IMG/VR virus record: IMGVR_UViG_3300025645_000368
Span: 1-27,303 of that record
Strand: one strand, 5' to 3'
DNA: 27,303 nt
Source: a virus
Within the stretch, counting starts at the first letter, position 1, and the number at the start of each line of letters is the position of its first letter. The translations under genes and the position numbers were made by a program. Positions 1 to 6,453 of the stretch are shown here, in pieces. The notes below the pieces were generated by a model. It made no database searches. It was not told the origin of the DNA and was given only the letters and a program-made list of their open reading frames with translations.

Positions 1-2
1 CA

Positions 3-434
3 CCTGTAACTGGTGCCAAGACTTGGCACAGAATCAACCGTGCGTTTATGTCTGGTACTGCCACTAACGTGGGTACTATTATTGTTAAGAATGCGACACC
101 TACTGTTATCACAGAGATTAAAGCAGGGCGTGGGCAATCACTACAGGCATTTTACACTGTTCCCGCAGGTTGTACTGGGTTCTTAAATAGTATACAGATG
201 ACTTCAAGTAAGGCCCAGCCAGCAGAGATATCTATGTTTGCCCGTCCTTTTGGTGGTGCATTCCGAGTCGTTAGTGGGGTGTTCTTATACCAAAGTGACC
301 ACACTATCGAGTATGCTACTCCGATTAAGTTCACTGAGAAGACCGACATTGATGTTCGTGCTATTGGTGCCTCTAACGGTGTTATATCGGTGTCGTTTGA
401 TTTAGTCCATGTTGAAAATAGTGTCCTTACATAA
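3..434 (+). CDS. Virion-like protein, C-terminal part (5' end outside window)
   Basis: The reading frame is open from base 3 with no stop, so the gene begins upstream and the ATG at 48 is probably internal. The visible 143 residues are rich in beta-prone stretches, Gly, Thr and Val, with no signal peptide or membrane segment. The pattern (an RINRA segment, a VPAG turn, then a KFTEKTDIDVRA segment near the end) resembles fibre or head-decoration proteins that I associate with marine T4-like phages. That is an impression of family style, not a domain match. It lies directly upstream of a late promoter and a set of late-type genes, which fits a structural role. The precise function is unknown. 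Confidence 0.6.
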   Translation, partial: PVTGAKTWHRINRAFMSGTATNVGTIIVKNATPTVITEIKAGRGQSLQAFYTVPAGCTGFLNSIQMTSSKAQPAEISMFARPFGGAFRVVSGVFLYQSDHTIEYATPIKFTEKTDIDVRAIGASNGVISVSFDLVHVENSVLT

Positions 435-453
435 ATCTGTACATTTCATAAGG

Positions 454-461
454 TATAAATA
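454..461 (+). promoter_or_regulatory. T4-type late promoter box TATAAATA
   Basis: Exact match to the T4 late promoter consensus recognised by gp55-type sigma with the sliding-clamp coactivator. It lies in the only non-coding gap between two genes. With T4 geometry transcription would start about six bases downstream, near 467, which is the ATG of the next gene. The transcript would then be nearly leaderless for that gene but would normally serve the genes further on. Confidence 0.6.
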
Positions 462-466
462 GATTA

Positions 467-736
467 ATGAAATCATTTAAACAACATTACAACGAAGCGA
501 CTTATCAGGGGAAGAAAGTTTCTCTGAATAAACCAATGTCTGGGGATGTAAAGAAGTCCAAAGTTTATGTTGACCCTGACGGTGACGGTAAGGCAAAGAA
601 AGTTAACTTCGGTGACAAAAACATGACGATCAAGAAGAATATTCCTGCCCGTCGAAAATCATTCAGGGCACGTCATAACTGCGACAATCCGGGCCCAAAA
701 GACAAGGCGCGATATTGGTCGTGTAAGGCGTGGTAA
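467..736 (+). CDS. Small basic DUF6321-like phage protein with capsid-targeting-like N-terminus
   Basis: An 89-residue, Lys/Arg-rich protein. Its N-terminus MKSFKQHYNEA resembles the capsid-targeting peptide of T4 internal head proteins (IPIII-type MKTYQEFIAEA as I recall it). Residues 36-41 (DPDGDG) form a DxDxDG acidic loop that could bind calcium. The C-terminus, with RARHNCDNPGPK followed by ARYWSCKAW, is the recognisable signature of a family found widely in T4-like marine phages, which I believe is DUF6321. A weak AAGG at 450-453 is the only ribosome-site candidate, and a late promoter box sits five bases before the ATG. Function is unknown. A head-internal or DNA-associated late protein is my inference. 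Confidence 0.75.
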   Translation: MKSFKQHYNEATYQGKKVSLNKPMSGDVKKSKVYVDPDGDGKAKKVNFGDKNMTIKKNIPARRKSFRARHNCDNPGPKDKARYWSCKAW

Positions 737-737
737 T

Positions 738-1028
738 ATGAGTGCAGATACAAACGCAAATCGTCTAAATCGCATCGAAGAAAAAATCGATAAGATGACC
801 GATGCCATTGTTTCACTAGCAAGGGTGGAAGAAAAAATCGAAGACTTGGAAACACGTCGAGCGGAACAGCACGAACGGATGAACCGTTTGTCCGGTAAAA
901 TCGACAACATAGAAACACACGTAACTACTCTAGTAGAGAAAGTTGCGTACATGCAAAAGTTTGTTTGGATAGTCTTAGGTACTATTGCAACCTGTCTTAG
1001 CGCTTACTTTACACAATATATTTCTTGA
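738..1028 (+). CDS. Coiled-coil protein with C-terminal membrane segment, holin/XhlA-like
   Basis: A 96-residue protein. Residues about 8-72 are heptad-like and highly charged (RIEEKIDKM, RVEEKIEDLE, GKIDNIETH), predicting a long coiled coil. Residues about 75-93 (FVWIVLGTIATCLSAYF) are a single hydrophobic segment, leaving a very short tail. This layout matches XhlA/hemolysin-type phage proteins involved in lysis, and also some tail or membrane-tethering proteins. The start codon follows the previous stop by one base, so the pair is probably co-translated. A holin-associated role is plausible, but one membrane segment is few for a classic holin and no lysozyme gene is adjacent (the lysozyme is at 17.7 kb). 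Confidence 0.6.
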   Translation: MSADTNANRLNRIEEKIDKMTDAIVSLARVEEKIEDLETRRAEQHERMNRLSGKIDNIETHVTTLVEKVAYMQKFVWIVLGTIATCLSAYFTQYIS

Positions 1029-1046
1029 TCGGAGAAACTAAACAAA

Positions 1047-2027
1047 ATGAACAAAGAACTGTACGACAAAATGGCAACCCTCTGGTCACAGGTAACTGAG
1101 AAAACCCTTGATCCAGTAGATAAAACAGCGGTCAAGAAGAAGTTTGATGACCGTAAAGACCAAGACTTAGACAACGATGGAGACACCGACTCTACGGACA
1201 AGTATCTTCATAAGCGTCGTAAGGCGATCTCTAAGGCGGTCACAAACGAAGATGCGGACGAAATGACCGAGTGTCCAGAGTGCGATGGTTCTACAGAGAA
1301 CCACGATCCGGATTGTCCTCGTGCCGAAAAAGGTGACAAGAAGAAGATCGACGAGAAGGATCTTGACCAAGACAACACTAAGAAGGCATTGAAGCACGAC
1401 TGTGCATCTCATGTGACTTCAGAACAGTGGGGTTATGGAGAGTGTCTCGCTGGTGAACATACTCTGGTAGAACAAGAAGACGGTACTGGTGTTGTTACTC
1501 ATTACGTAGTAATGTTTGAACATGGTGTAGAACTCGTTTCTGTAGAAGAACTGACTGTCGTCAAAGAGAAGTCTCATATTCATGCAGGTAAGAAACCTCC
1601 TTTCGATGGCCCTTATAGTAAATCAGATAAGGAAACCAAGGATCGTTTTGGAAACGTTGTCAAGAAGAAGAATCTCGCAAAACACCTAGCAAAGAAAGGT
1701 ATGTCGAAGTTTGCAAAGAAAGAGTCGTATACTCCTGAAGATATGGAAAGCATGATTGATGCCGCAATCGACTTAGCACTCACCGAGAAGACTCGTGAGA
1801 AGAAGACTGGTGAGAGTGCACTTGACAAGTTCAAAGGTAAAGGTTCTAAGGACATGGCAGCAGACAATAGCGTCGGCAGTCCTAAAGAAGCAGACATCAC
1901 AACCGATGAAGAAGGTCACGATGATGCGTCAAAGGCAGGTAAAGTAACTAAAGCTGCAAAAGCACGTGGCGCTGGAGACCAACTTTCCAACGGCGATAAG
2001 ACTATAGTAAAAGGAGGAACGAAGTAA
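1047..2027 (+). CDS. Highly charged virion-type protein with acidic calcium-binding-like loop
   Basis: A 326-residue hydrophilic protein without signal peptide or membrane segment. Residues 40-51 (DLDNDGDTDSTD) form a near-perfect DxDxDG loop of dockerin or EF-hand style, followed by a YLHKRRKAI stretch that I recognise from proteins of many marine T4-like phages. Residues about 76-92 contain CPEC and a later HDPDC, possibly a small metal site. The C-terminal half is Lys/Glu/Ala-rich with long charged helices, like prohead core or internal head proteins. GGAG at 1031-1034 is a plausible ribosome site for the ATG. It shares one base with the next gene. A structural or scaffold role is inferred only. 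Confidence 0.65.
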   Translation: MNKELYDKMATLWSQVTEKTLDPVDKTAVKKKFDDRKDQDLDNDGDTDSTDKYLHKRRKAISKAVTNEDADEMTECPECDGSTENHDPDCPRAEKGDKKKIDEKDLDQDNTKKALKHDCASHVTSEQWGYGECLAGEHTLVEQEDGTGVVTHYVVMFEHGVELVSVEELTVVKEKSHIHAGKKPPFDGPYSKSDKETKDRFGNVVKKKNLAKHLAKKGMSKFAKKESYTPEDMESMIDAAIDLALTEKTREKKTGESALDKFKGKGSKDMAADNSVGSPKEADITTDEEGHDDASKAGKVTKAAKARGAGDQLSNGDKTIVKGGTK

Positions 2028-2320
2028 TGTCAGCACCAAAGAATGCAATACCTACCCCCAATGGTTGGATTCACGAGAAAACTGGTGAACTTCTAAAGTC
2101 ACAGAAGTTAACATCTACATTTATTGCAGCATGGCACGGTATAACTGAATTGACTGAGGTTGTACCTGCACCTAAACCTGCACCTAAACCTCGTGTTACA
2201 AAACCCAAAGTACAAACCTTACGCGAAGCACCTGCGGTAGAACGTGAAGTCCAAGAAGAAGAAAAGTCTTGGCACGACTCACCAGCTGTTTTCACCCCAC
2301 AGGAATTAAAGGAAGACTAA
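2027..2320 (+). CDS. Small unknown protein with Pro-Ala-Lys linker
   Basis: A 97-residue protein with a strong ribosome site (AAAGGAGG, just upstream within the end of the previous gene). The start overlaps the previous stop by one base (TAATG), implying translational coupling. Residues 1-40 are a compact segment including NGWIHEKTGELLKSQK. This is followed by a PAPKPAPKPR linker encoded by a tandem 12-base repeat around 2162-2190, and then an acidic tail. No signal peptide or membrane segment is seen. I do not recognise the family. The N-terminal pattern suggests a short binding module on a flexible tether, perhaps a virion accessory protein like its neighbours. Confidence 0.6.
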   Translation: MSAPKNAIPTPNGWIHEKTGELLKSQKLTSTFIAAWHGITELTEVVPAPKPAPKPRVTKPKVQTLREAPAVEREVQEEEKSWHDSPAVFTPQELKED

Positions 2321-2321
2321 T

Positions 2322-2651
2322 ATGTCCGATACTAAAACAATCGATTCTAGTTTACTTGACGGTGTCGATGCTAATGGTGATGGACATATATCGAAAGAAG
2401 AACTTGAGATGCATCTTGAGTTCAAACGGAAAGAGTTAGAAGATCAGGACGCAATGCGTGATGCACAAAGAAGCATGACGTGGTTTGCATTGGGTGGATT
2501 GTTGTTATATCCATTTGCTGTAGTACTTGCAGCTCTGTCTGGACTTGATGAAGCTCAAAAGACTTTGGGTTCAATGGCACCCACATACTTTGTAGCTGTT
2601 GCTGGTATTGTTGCAGCATTCTTTGGTGCACAAGCTTACTCTAAAAAATAA
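2322..2651 (+). CDS. EF-hand membrane protein
   Basis: A 109-residue protein with a canonical EF-hand loop at residues 16-27 (DANGDGHISKEE: D16, N18, D20, E27), a charged helix to about residue 50, and two hydrophobic segments at about 52-70 and 88-105 separated by a short polar turn. It therefore looks like a two-pass membrane protein with a calcium-binding cytoplasmic head. Two membrane spans in a small phage protein would fit a holin, but the EF-hand is unusual for that. It is the last gene before an intergenic region with two inverted repeats. Small EF-hand membrane proteins occur in marine phages without known function. A calcium-responsive envelope role is inference. Confidence 0.65.
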   Translation: MSDTKTIDSSLLDGVDANGDGHISKEELEMHLEFKRKELEDQDAMRDAQRSMTWFALGGLLLYPFAVVLAALSGLDEAQKTLGSMAPTYFVAVAGIVAAFFGAQAYSKK

Positions 2652-2663
2652 ACTAGAACAAGG

Positions 2664-2695
2664 TGTTCCAACAAGGATAGAACTGAGTTGGAACA
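2664..2695 (+). terminator. 9-bp inverted repeat, possible terminator
   Basis: TGTTCCAAC (2664-2672) and GTTGGAACA (2687-2695) are exact reverse complements around a 14-base loop. Two G-T pairs could extend the stem outwards. The downstream tail (TTCTTT) is only moderately T-rich. It sits 12 bases after the stop of the EF-hand gene, where a terminator would be expected, but it could equally be a protein or RNA-processing site. Confidence 0.45.
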
Positions 2696-2699
2696 TTCT

Positions 2700-2720
2700 T
2701 TGCATATATATACTATGCAA
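2700..2720 (+). repeat. Second inverted repeat, TTGCATA / TATGCAA
   Basis: TTGCATA (2700-2706) and TATGCAA (2714-2720) flank a 7-base TATATAC spacer. It begins five bases after the previous inverted repeat and ends 30 bases before the signal-peptide gene. The AT-rich centre and dyad symmetry look more like an operator or a promoter-embedded site than a terminator. No exact late promoter or sigma70 box accompanies it. Confidence 0.4.
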
Positions 2721-2750
2721 CACAATATTATTTTAAAGGATGGTTACATT

Positions 2751-3314
2751 ATGCAAAAGTTTATCATATTCTCATTGATGGTTTTCAGTAGTTTGACATT
2801 CGCTCAGACTGAACCCAGCGATGAAGTGCCGCAGGATATTATCTACACAGATAGTACAACGGATAGCACGGTCAGGTCACAAGCGTCTTCAACCACTACG
2901 TTAAAATCCCCGCCTGCTTCTGCGATCACACCTACTATAAACACCTCCAACTCGGATCTCTGTACATTCGGAGTCGCTGGTGCCGTACAGACCCAGATAT
3001 TGGGTATTTCTACGGGAACACAGGTCACGGATGATAATTGTGAAAGGTTAAAAAATGCGAAGACCCTGTATGATATGGGTATGAAAGTTGCAGCAGTATC
3101 AGTAATGTGTACTGACCGTCGTGTTTTTGACGCTATGATGAATGCAGGTACTCCATGTCCCTATGATGGGATGATTGGTAAAGAGGCAAAGACCGCATGG
3201 GAAATTGCAGAAGCAAACGGCGAAGATGTCGTAGAGGAGGATTGGAGTGATGGTACTAAGACAATGGCTGGTGCCGGTGCTGTTATTACTTTGTTGCTCG
3301 GTCTCTTACTCTAG
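2751..3314 (+). CDS. Exported protein with signal peptide, conserved Cys-rich domain and C-terminal membrane segment
   Basis: The ATG at 2751 is preferred over the upstream one at 2688 because it has AAAGGA at 2735-2740 and begins a clean signal peptide (MQKFIIFSLMVFSSLTFAQ, cleavage near FA-Q). The mature protein has a Ser/Thr-rich spacer, then a conserved core at about residues 75-150 with four Cys (contexts DLCTFGVAG, DNCERLKNAK, SVMCTDRR, GTPCPYDG), likely two disulfides. The last 16 residues are a hydrophobic segment with no charged tail. It would therefore sit in the periplasm, tethered to a membrane. Similar Cys-patterned proteins occur in marine phages without assigned function. Its 3' end overlaps the next gene by 65 bases. 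Confidence 0.65.
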   Translation: MQKFIIFSLMVFSSLTFAQTEPSDEVPQDIIYTDSTTDSTVRSQASSTTTLKSPPASAITPTINTSNSDLCTFGVAGAVQTQILGISTGTQVTDDNCERLKNAKTLYDMGMKVAAVSVMCTDRRVFDAMMNAGTPCPYDGMIGKEAKTAWEIAEANGEDVVEEDWSDGTKTMAGAGAVITLLLGLLL

Positions 3315-4125
3315 TACCGAATATGGTATTACAGGTAATGCCGCACGTGACAATGCTTTACAGTGGGTGATGAGTAATATCTTACCCCAACAGGCAGGGT
3401 TACAAGTAAACAGTGTATTCTATCGATATACGACGGTTAAGAACCCGGAAGACGATATGTTAGTACATGTGCAGAATGAAAATGCACGAGGAACTGGATA
3501 TATCTTTCGAGAGACAGATGACTGGAGTGGAGTGAACGGTAACACGATCACTAAGTCTGTTCCTGTGCCCCTGATACCAATTGATTTTTGGGGTAATGGA
3601 TCTATAGAAGTGGAAGGTCAAGGATCGGTAGTTGACACAGAGGTTGTTTATGGATACCAGTTTGATCCATGTTTCGACCCACAGTCTAACCCCACATGTC
3701 CAAACTATGTAGATCCAATGGCAGTTGTGAACGAAGCGATCGATGTAATAGATCCACTGGACGAGGATTACATTCAGGCAGAGTTAGATAGAAAGTCAAA
3801 CATGCGAGCACAGGACGAGGAAGACGAACGTCGTGAACGCCGTGCGACTGCCGAACAGGTAGAAGAAGATGATACAAGACTGGAAGTCTTACTTGGTATT
3901 GCAATAGAGTCCGAGTTTAGTGCAGATCAACTTGTATTACATAACAATTTAATGGCGTTGAAGGGTATTCCAACGTCATACACGTATACTATAAATGGGG
4001 GGACATACAACGACGCGGTGACGTTGAAGGATGCTAAACTTCCCAAGAATAGTAAAGGATTGAGAGTGAGTCTGGCGCAGGATCTTAAGCACCAGCAAAT
4101 AGTTAATTTACAGTATGCAAAGTAA
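3250..4125 (+). CDS. Exported unknown protein, signal peptide plus coiled-coil linker
   Basis: The ATG at 3250 has an excellent AGGAGG (3235-3240, spacing 9), and an alternative GTG lies one codon earlier. The protein is 291 residues with a signal peptide (about 1-22, LRQWLVPVLLLLCCSVSYSS). A conserved beta-rich domain follows, with the segments GTGYIFRETDDWSG, PVPLIPIDFWGNGSIEVEGQ and YGYQFDPC. Residues about 185-215 are Arg/Glu-rich (DEEDERRERRATAEQVEEDD) and helical. The mature domain contains two Cys (FDPCFDP, NPTCPNY). It is periplasmic or surface-exposed by inference. It shares its start region, in another frame, with the membrane anchor of the upstream gene, so the two are probably coupled. 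Confidence 0.65.
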   Translation: MVLRQWLVPVLLLLCCSVSYSSTEYGITGNAARDNALQWVMSNILPQQAGLQVNSVFYRYTTVKNPEDDMLVHVQNENARGTGYIFRETDDWSGVNGNTITKSVPVPLIPIDFWGNGSIEVEGQGSVVDTEVVYGYQFDPCFDPQSNPTCPNYVDPMAVVNEAIDVIDPLDEDYIQAELDRKSNMRAQDEEDERRERRATAEQVEEDDTRLEVLLGIAIESEFSADQLVLHNNLMALKGIPTSYTYTINGGTYNDAVTLKDAKLPKNSKGLRVSLAQDLKHQQIVNLQYAK

Positions 4126-4146
4126 GTAAGTAAAGGAGAACATAAA

Positions 4147-4650
4147 ATGTTCAAGAAGTCTTTTGTATTATTGTTATTGATGATTTTAGGTAACACTGCA
4201 ATTGCGAGTACTCAGATACCAGTTAGTGGTTCTGTAGAAAGCAAATGTGTAGTGACTCAGGATATCGGTGGGGTGTTTGGTAACCCTGCTCCCGGTACCC
4301 TAAGTACCGATCCTACTGATGGTGGTGTACGTCCTATAGTGCGATTTGATGTCGTTCAGGCAAGTTATTACAAAGCAGTAATAACTTCTCCGGACGCTTT
4401 CACAGAGAGTCCCGCACTATCTGATGTTGTATACTGGACAGGAGAGGTTACCGTTGATCAAGTATCGGACAGCACTATGAGTTCATATGATACTGACAAA
4501 GTAGAATACAACAACGTAACTGAGATCACTCTCAGTGTCGCTGGTTCTACTTGGTTCAAGATCGACTCTGAAGTAGTTTATGGCGTAGGTCGTGCATTCC
4601 CCGGTGGTTCTTATCAGACTGCTGTGGTTGCCGAGTGTATTGCCATCTAA
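4147..4650 (+). CDS. Secreted fimbria-like beta-sandwich protein (tentative)
   Basis: A 167-residue protein with AAAGGAG upstream of the ATG and a clear signal peptide (MFKKSFVLLLLMILGNTAIA, cleavage about residue 20). The mature part begins with alternating hydrophobic strands (IPVSGSVESKCVV) and ends in a Gly-Tyr segment and VAECIAI, with exactly two Cys (C34 and C164). This strand pattern, the early Cys and the C-terminal strand recall fimbrial or spore-coat-U-like subunits. However, in classic chaperone-usher pilins the second Cys is much closer to the first, so the call is weak. It is the last gene before a strong terminator. It is exported by the host Sec system, so it is probably not a capsid protein. 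Confidence 0.55.
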   Translation: MFKKSFVLLLLMILGNTAIASTQIPVSGSVESKCVVTQDIGGVFGNPAPGTLSTDPTDGGVRPIVRFDVVQASYYKAVITSPDAFTESPALSDVVYWTGEVTVDQVSDSTMSSYDTDKVEYNNVTEITLSVAGSTWFKIDSEVVYGVGRAFPGGSYQTAVVAECIAI

Positions 4651-4676
4651 GAACCGTGCACGTTTTTCCACCGAAT

Positions 4677-4701
4677 AAAGTGGCATTTACCCACTTTTTT
4701 T
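4677..4701 (+). terminator. Rho-independent terminator
   Basis: AAAGTGG (4677-4683) pairs with CCACTTT (4691-4697) around a 7-base loop, followed by further T residues to 4701. It lies 27 bases after the stop codon of the exported protein gene and before the next start, in the typical terminator position. It would end transcription of the genes from about 2.75 kb, so the following exported genes need read-through or their own promoter. Confidence 0.75.
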
Positions 4702-4718
4702 AACTGAGTAATAGAGTG

Positions 4719-5120
4719 ATGAATGGATTAAGACGTGCATACGTTTTCATAATGTTTTTAGCCATGAGTGGGTACGCAAGTGCCCACGAATGGATTCCTA
4801 CGTACCCTAAGTTAGAGATGTCACACATTCCCCGCGTGTTCACTACTCAGATGAGACTGTTCAACACTAGATCTGACGTGGCATATTACAAAATACAGGT
4901 GTTTGATGCAGAGTGGGAGAAAGTTCCGTTTGCACTAAGTACGGCAACTGTTGCCACACACACCGTTCATGTACCTTTCCAATCTAGAAAGAAGATAGAT
5001 ATATACATAAGGTCAGTTGAATCTAGTCGTGCAGTGTATGTGTGTTCTAAGTCCAGACCCTTAAAAGTCGCAGTAACTAAAACTATGTTATATTCGAGAA
5101 TCTGCTCGAAGATAAAGTGA
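4719..5120 (+). CDS. Exported small Ig-like or chaperone-like protein
   Basis: The ATG at 4719 is preferred to the GTG one codon earlier. The 133-residue product has a signal peptide (MNGLRRAYVFIMFLAMSGYASA). The mature domain of about 110 residues opens with PTYPKLEMSHIPRVFTTQM, then LFNTRSDVAYYKIQVFD, then VPFQSRKKIDIYIRS, and ends RICSKIK, with two Cys likely bridged. The order of strands, with an Asn/Arg turn after a hydrophobic strand and a later basic strand, resembles the first immunoglobulin-like domain of PapD-type chaperones, but the second domain is missing. Similar proteins occur in marine T4-like phages. No function is established. It is the first gene after the terminator, and no strong promoter is seen. 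Confidence 0.6.
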   Translation: MNGLRRAYVFIMFLAMSGYASAHEWIPTYPKLEMSHIPRVFTTQMRLFNTRSDVAYYKIQVFDAEWEKVPFALSTATVATHTVHVPFQSRKKIDIYIRSVESSRAVYVCSKSRPLKVAVTKTMLYSRICSKIK

Positions 5121-5121
5121 G

Positions 5122-5577
5122 ATGCAAATGAGAAGTATTTTAATTATACTCTTAATGATGATAAGTGTACATGTGTGGGGACAATCTAGTTCTGTCAGCA
5201 TGGCGTTACCAAGTTCATCACAGAGTTACCAGTCCGACAGAGTTCGGGCAGGACAGTTTGAGTGTACACAGGCCATTGGTTCTGCAACGAATCTAGAGTT
5301 CGGTGTAGTAGGCGTGTTGAACCAGAACGATCCATACGATACATACAACCAACAGAACGTCGGTGTGTATCCCGAAGGATACAATCCTAACGGATTCATG
5401 AGAGACGTTGGAGTGTATGCAAAAATAACAATTCCATTGGGGAAGGTACCCAAGACAAGGTTGGATTGTAACCGACTATATCAGTTAGAGTTACGTGCAA
5501 GGGAATTGGAAATAAAAAAACTGGAAGCAGAGGTATACAATCTACGTAACCTCAAGTTTGCAGAGGGCACGGACTAG
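5122..5577 (+). CDS. Exported protein with C-terminal coiled coil
   Basis: A 151-residue protein with signal peptide (MQMRSILIILLMMISVHVWGQ); an in-frame ATG two codons later is also possible. A compact domain with one Cys (FECTQAIG) and strands LEFGVVGVLNQ and GVYAKITIPLGKVPK follows. After a second Cys (RLDCNRLYQLELRARELEIK) there is a coiled coil to the end. The strand pattern could be a short outer-membrane-style beta element, and the helix could oligomerise the protein in the periplasm. It starts one base after the previous stop, so these two exported proteins probably form a unit. Family members are seen in marine phages, and the function is not known to me. Confidence 0.6.
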   Translation: MQMRSILIILLMMISVHVWGQSSSVSMALPSSSQSYQSDRVRAGQFECTQAIGSATNLEFGVVGVLNQNDPYDTYNQQNVGVYPEGYNPNGFMRDVGVYAKITIPLGKVPKTRLDCNRLYQLELRARELEIKKLEAEVYNLRNLKFAEGTD

Positions 5578-5589
5578 GGAGAACAGATC

Positions 5590-6048
5590 GTGGCAGAAAT
5601 AGAAATTGCAGGTATAAAGTTTCAAGGTGGTATGATGGCGATTGCATTTACCGCATTGACCACACTCGGTGGTGCATCATGGGGTACATTCGAGTTTTAC
5701 AAAGACTATATGGACATGAAAGAAATTGTTCAGAACATCGACGTGGGTGATATTCAAGCACGTAACGATGTGATTGAGGTCAAACTCGATGAGGCAATCG
5801 ACTACTCTCGATCAATTAAGAATGACCTAAGAGACGATTTTAACCGCATGGAACGTCGTGTAGACCGCTTCTCGACCACTGTAAGGTCAATGGAAGAGAA
5901 GGTGGATGATCAGGTAGAACGGGCAAACGAGAAGTTTGACATGAAACGAGAGACCCTACAGAATGACACCAGACTCATGGTTGAACAACTCGAAGACCGA
6001 TTAAACAAAAAGATTCAGAGCGTTTTGGATAATCCACTGGCAGACTAA
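5590..6048 (+). CDS. Membrane-anchored long coiled-coil protein
   Basis: A GTG start with AGGGAG seven bases upstream. The 152-residue product has a hydrophobic, Gly/Ala-rich segment at about residues 12-33, then FYKDYMDMKEIV, and from about 50 to 150 a continuous charged helix with repeated heptads (DDFNRMERRVDRF, SMEEKVDDQVERANEKF, VEQLEDRLNKKIQSVL). It therefore looks like an inner-membrane anchor with a rod on one side. It follows the exported cassette at a 12-base gap and could span or tether envelope components. Similar proteins with an AEIEIAGIKF-type N-terminus occur in marine T4-like phages. Function is unknown, and a lysis-accessory role is possible. Confidence 0.6.
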   Translation: MAEIEIAGIKFQGGMMAIAFTALTTLGGASWGTFEFYKDYMDMKEIVQNIDVGDIQARNDVIEVKLDEAIDYSRSIKNDLRDDFNRMERRVDRFSTTVRSMEEKVDDQVERANEKFDMKRETLQNDTRLMVEQLEDRLNKKIQSVLDNPLAD

Positions 6049-6081
6049 ATAGAAACACGATAATCTATTTGGAACTGTTTT

Positions 6082-6453
6082 ATGCATTTGTTTGATGAAT
6101 TACAAGACTCTACCTTTGAGCTATACGCGATACGACACTACTACAATCCACGATGTGTGGACGCAGAAGAGTTCTACGAAGATCTAAAACGTTTTAAGTA
6201 CATTAAACGTCTCATTACCCGTTACAATGATAACGGAAATCCCCCAGTCAATCTACTACTTAACCACCTCATCGTTGTATTCAACGTGTTTGGGGTGGAT
6301 GCGGGTCTACGAATGTTAGAGTTCAAGATCCAAAGTGAAGATGATTGGTCAATAATAAAACCCTTCCTGATCTATCTTAGACATATAGAAAACACTAAAT
6401 ATGCTAGTACCCCAATGGATCCACGGATCGTTGAAGAACTGAGGAAAATATAA
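6082..6453 (+). CDS. Conserved T4-like phage protein, all-helical, unknown
   Basis: A 123-residue soluble protein with no signal peptide, rich in aromatic and helical residues: FELYAIRHYYNPRCVDAEEF, then DLKRFKYIKRLITRY, then LLLNHLIVVFNVFGVDAGLRML. The pattern FYEDLxRFKYIKRL is one I recognise from a conserved small protein of marine and other T4-like phages that usually precedes the family of the next gene. No role is established to my knowledge. It overlaps the following start by one base (TAATG), so both are probably translated together. An ACTAAATA box at 6044-6051 could be a variant late promoter, but it does not match the consensus. Confidence 0.65.
   Translation: MHLFDELQDSTFELYAIRHYYNPRCVDAEEFYEDLKRFKYIKRLITRYNDNGNPPVNLLLNHLIVVFNVFGVDAGLRMLEFKIQSEDDWSIIKPFLIYLRHIENTKYASTPMDPRIVEELRKI

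Noticed and set aside
48-434. ATG at 48 as true start of the first gene
   Set aside because: The frame is open to base 3 and the upstream residues continue the same style of protein, so the ATG is probably internal.
3631-3636. Isolated TTGACA boxes in genes such as here and near 15637
   Set aside because: No TATAAT at 15-19 bases follows, so these are not promoters.
3989-3996. TATAAATG as a fourth late promoter
   Set aside because: Last base differs from the consensus and it lies in the middle of a gene with no nearby start.
6044-6051. ACTAAATA as a late promoter
   Set aside because: It does not match TATAAATA exactly, and several other CTAAATA boxes occur inside genes; chance is likely.
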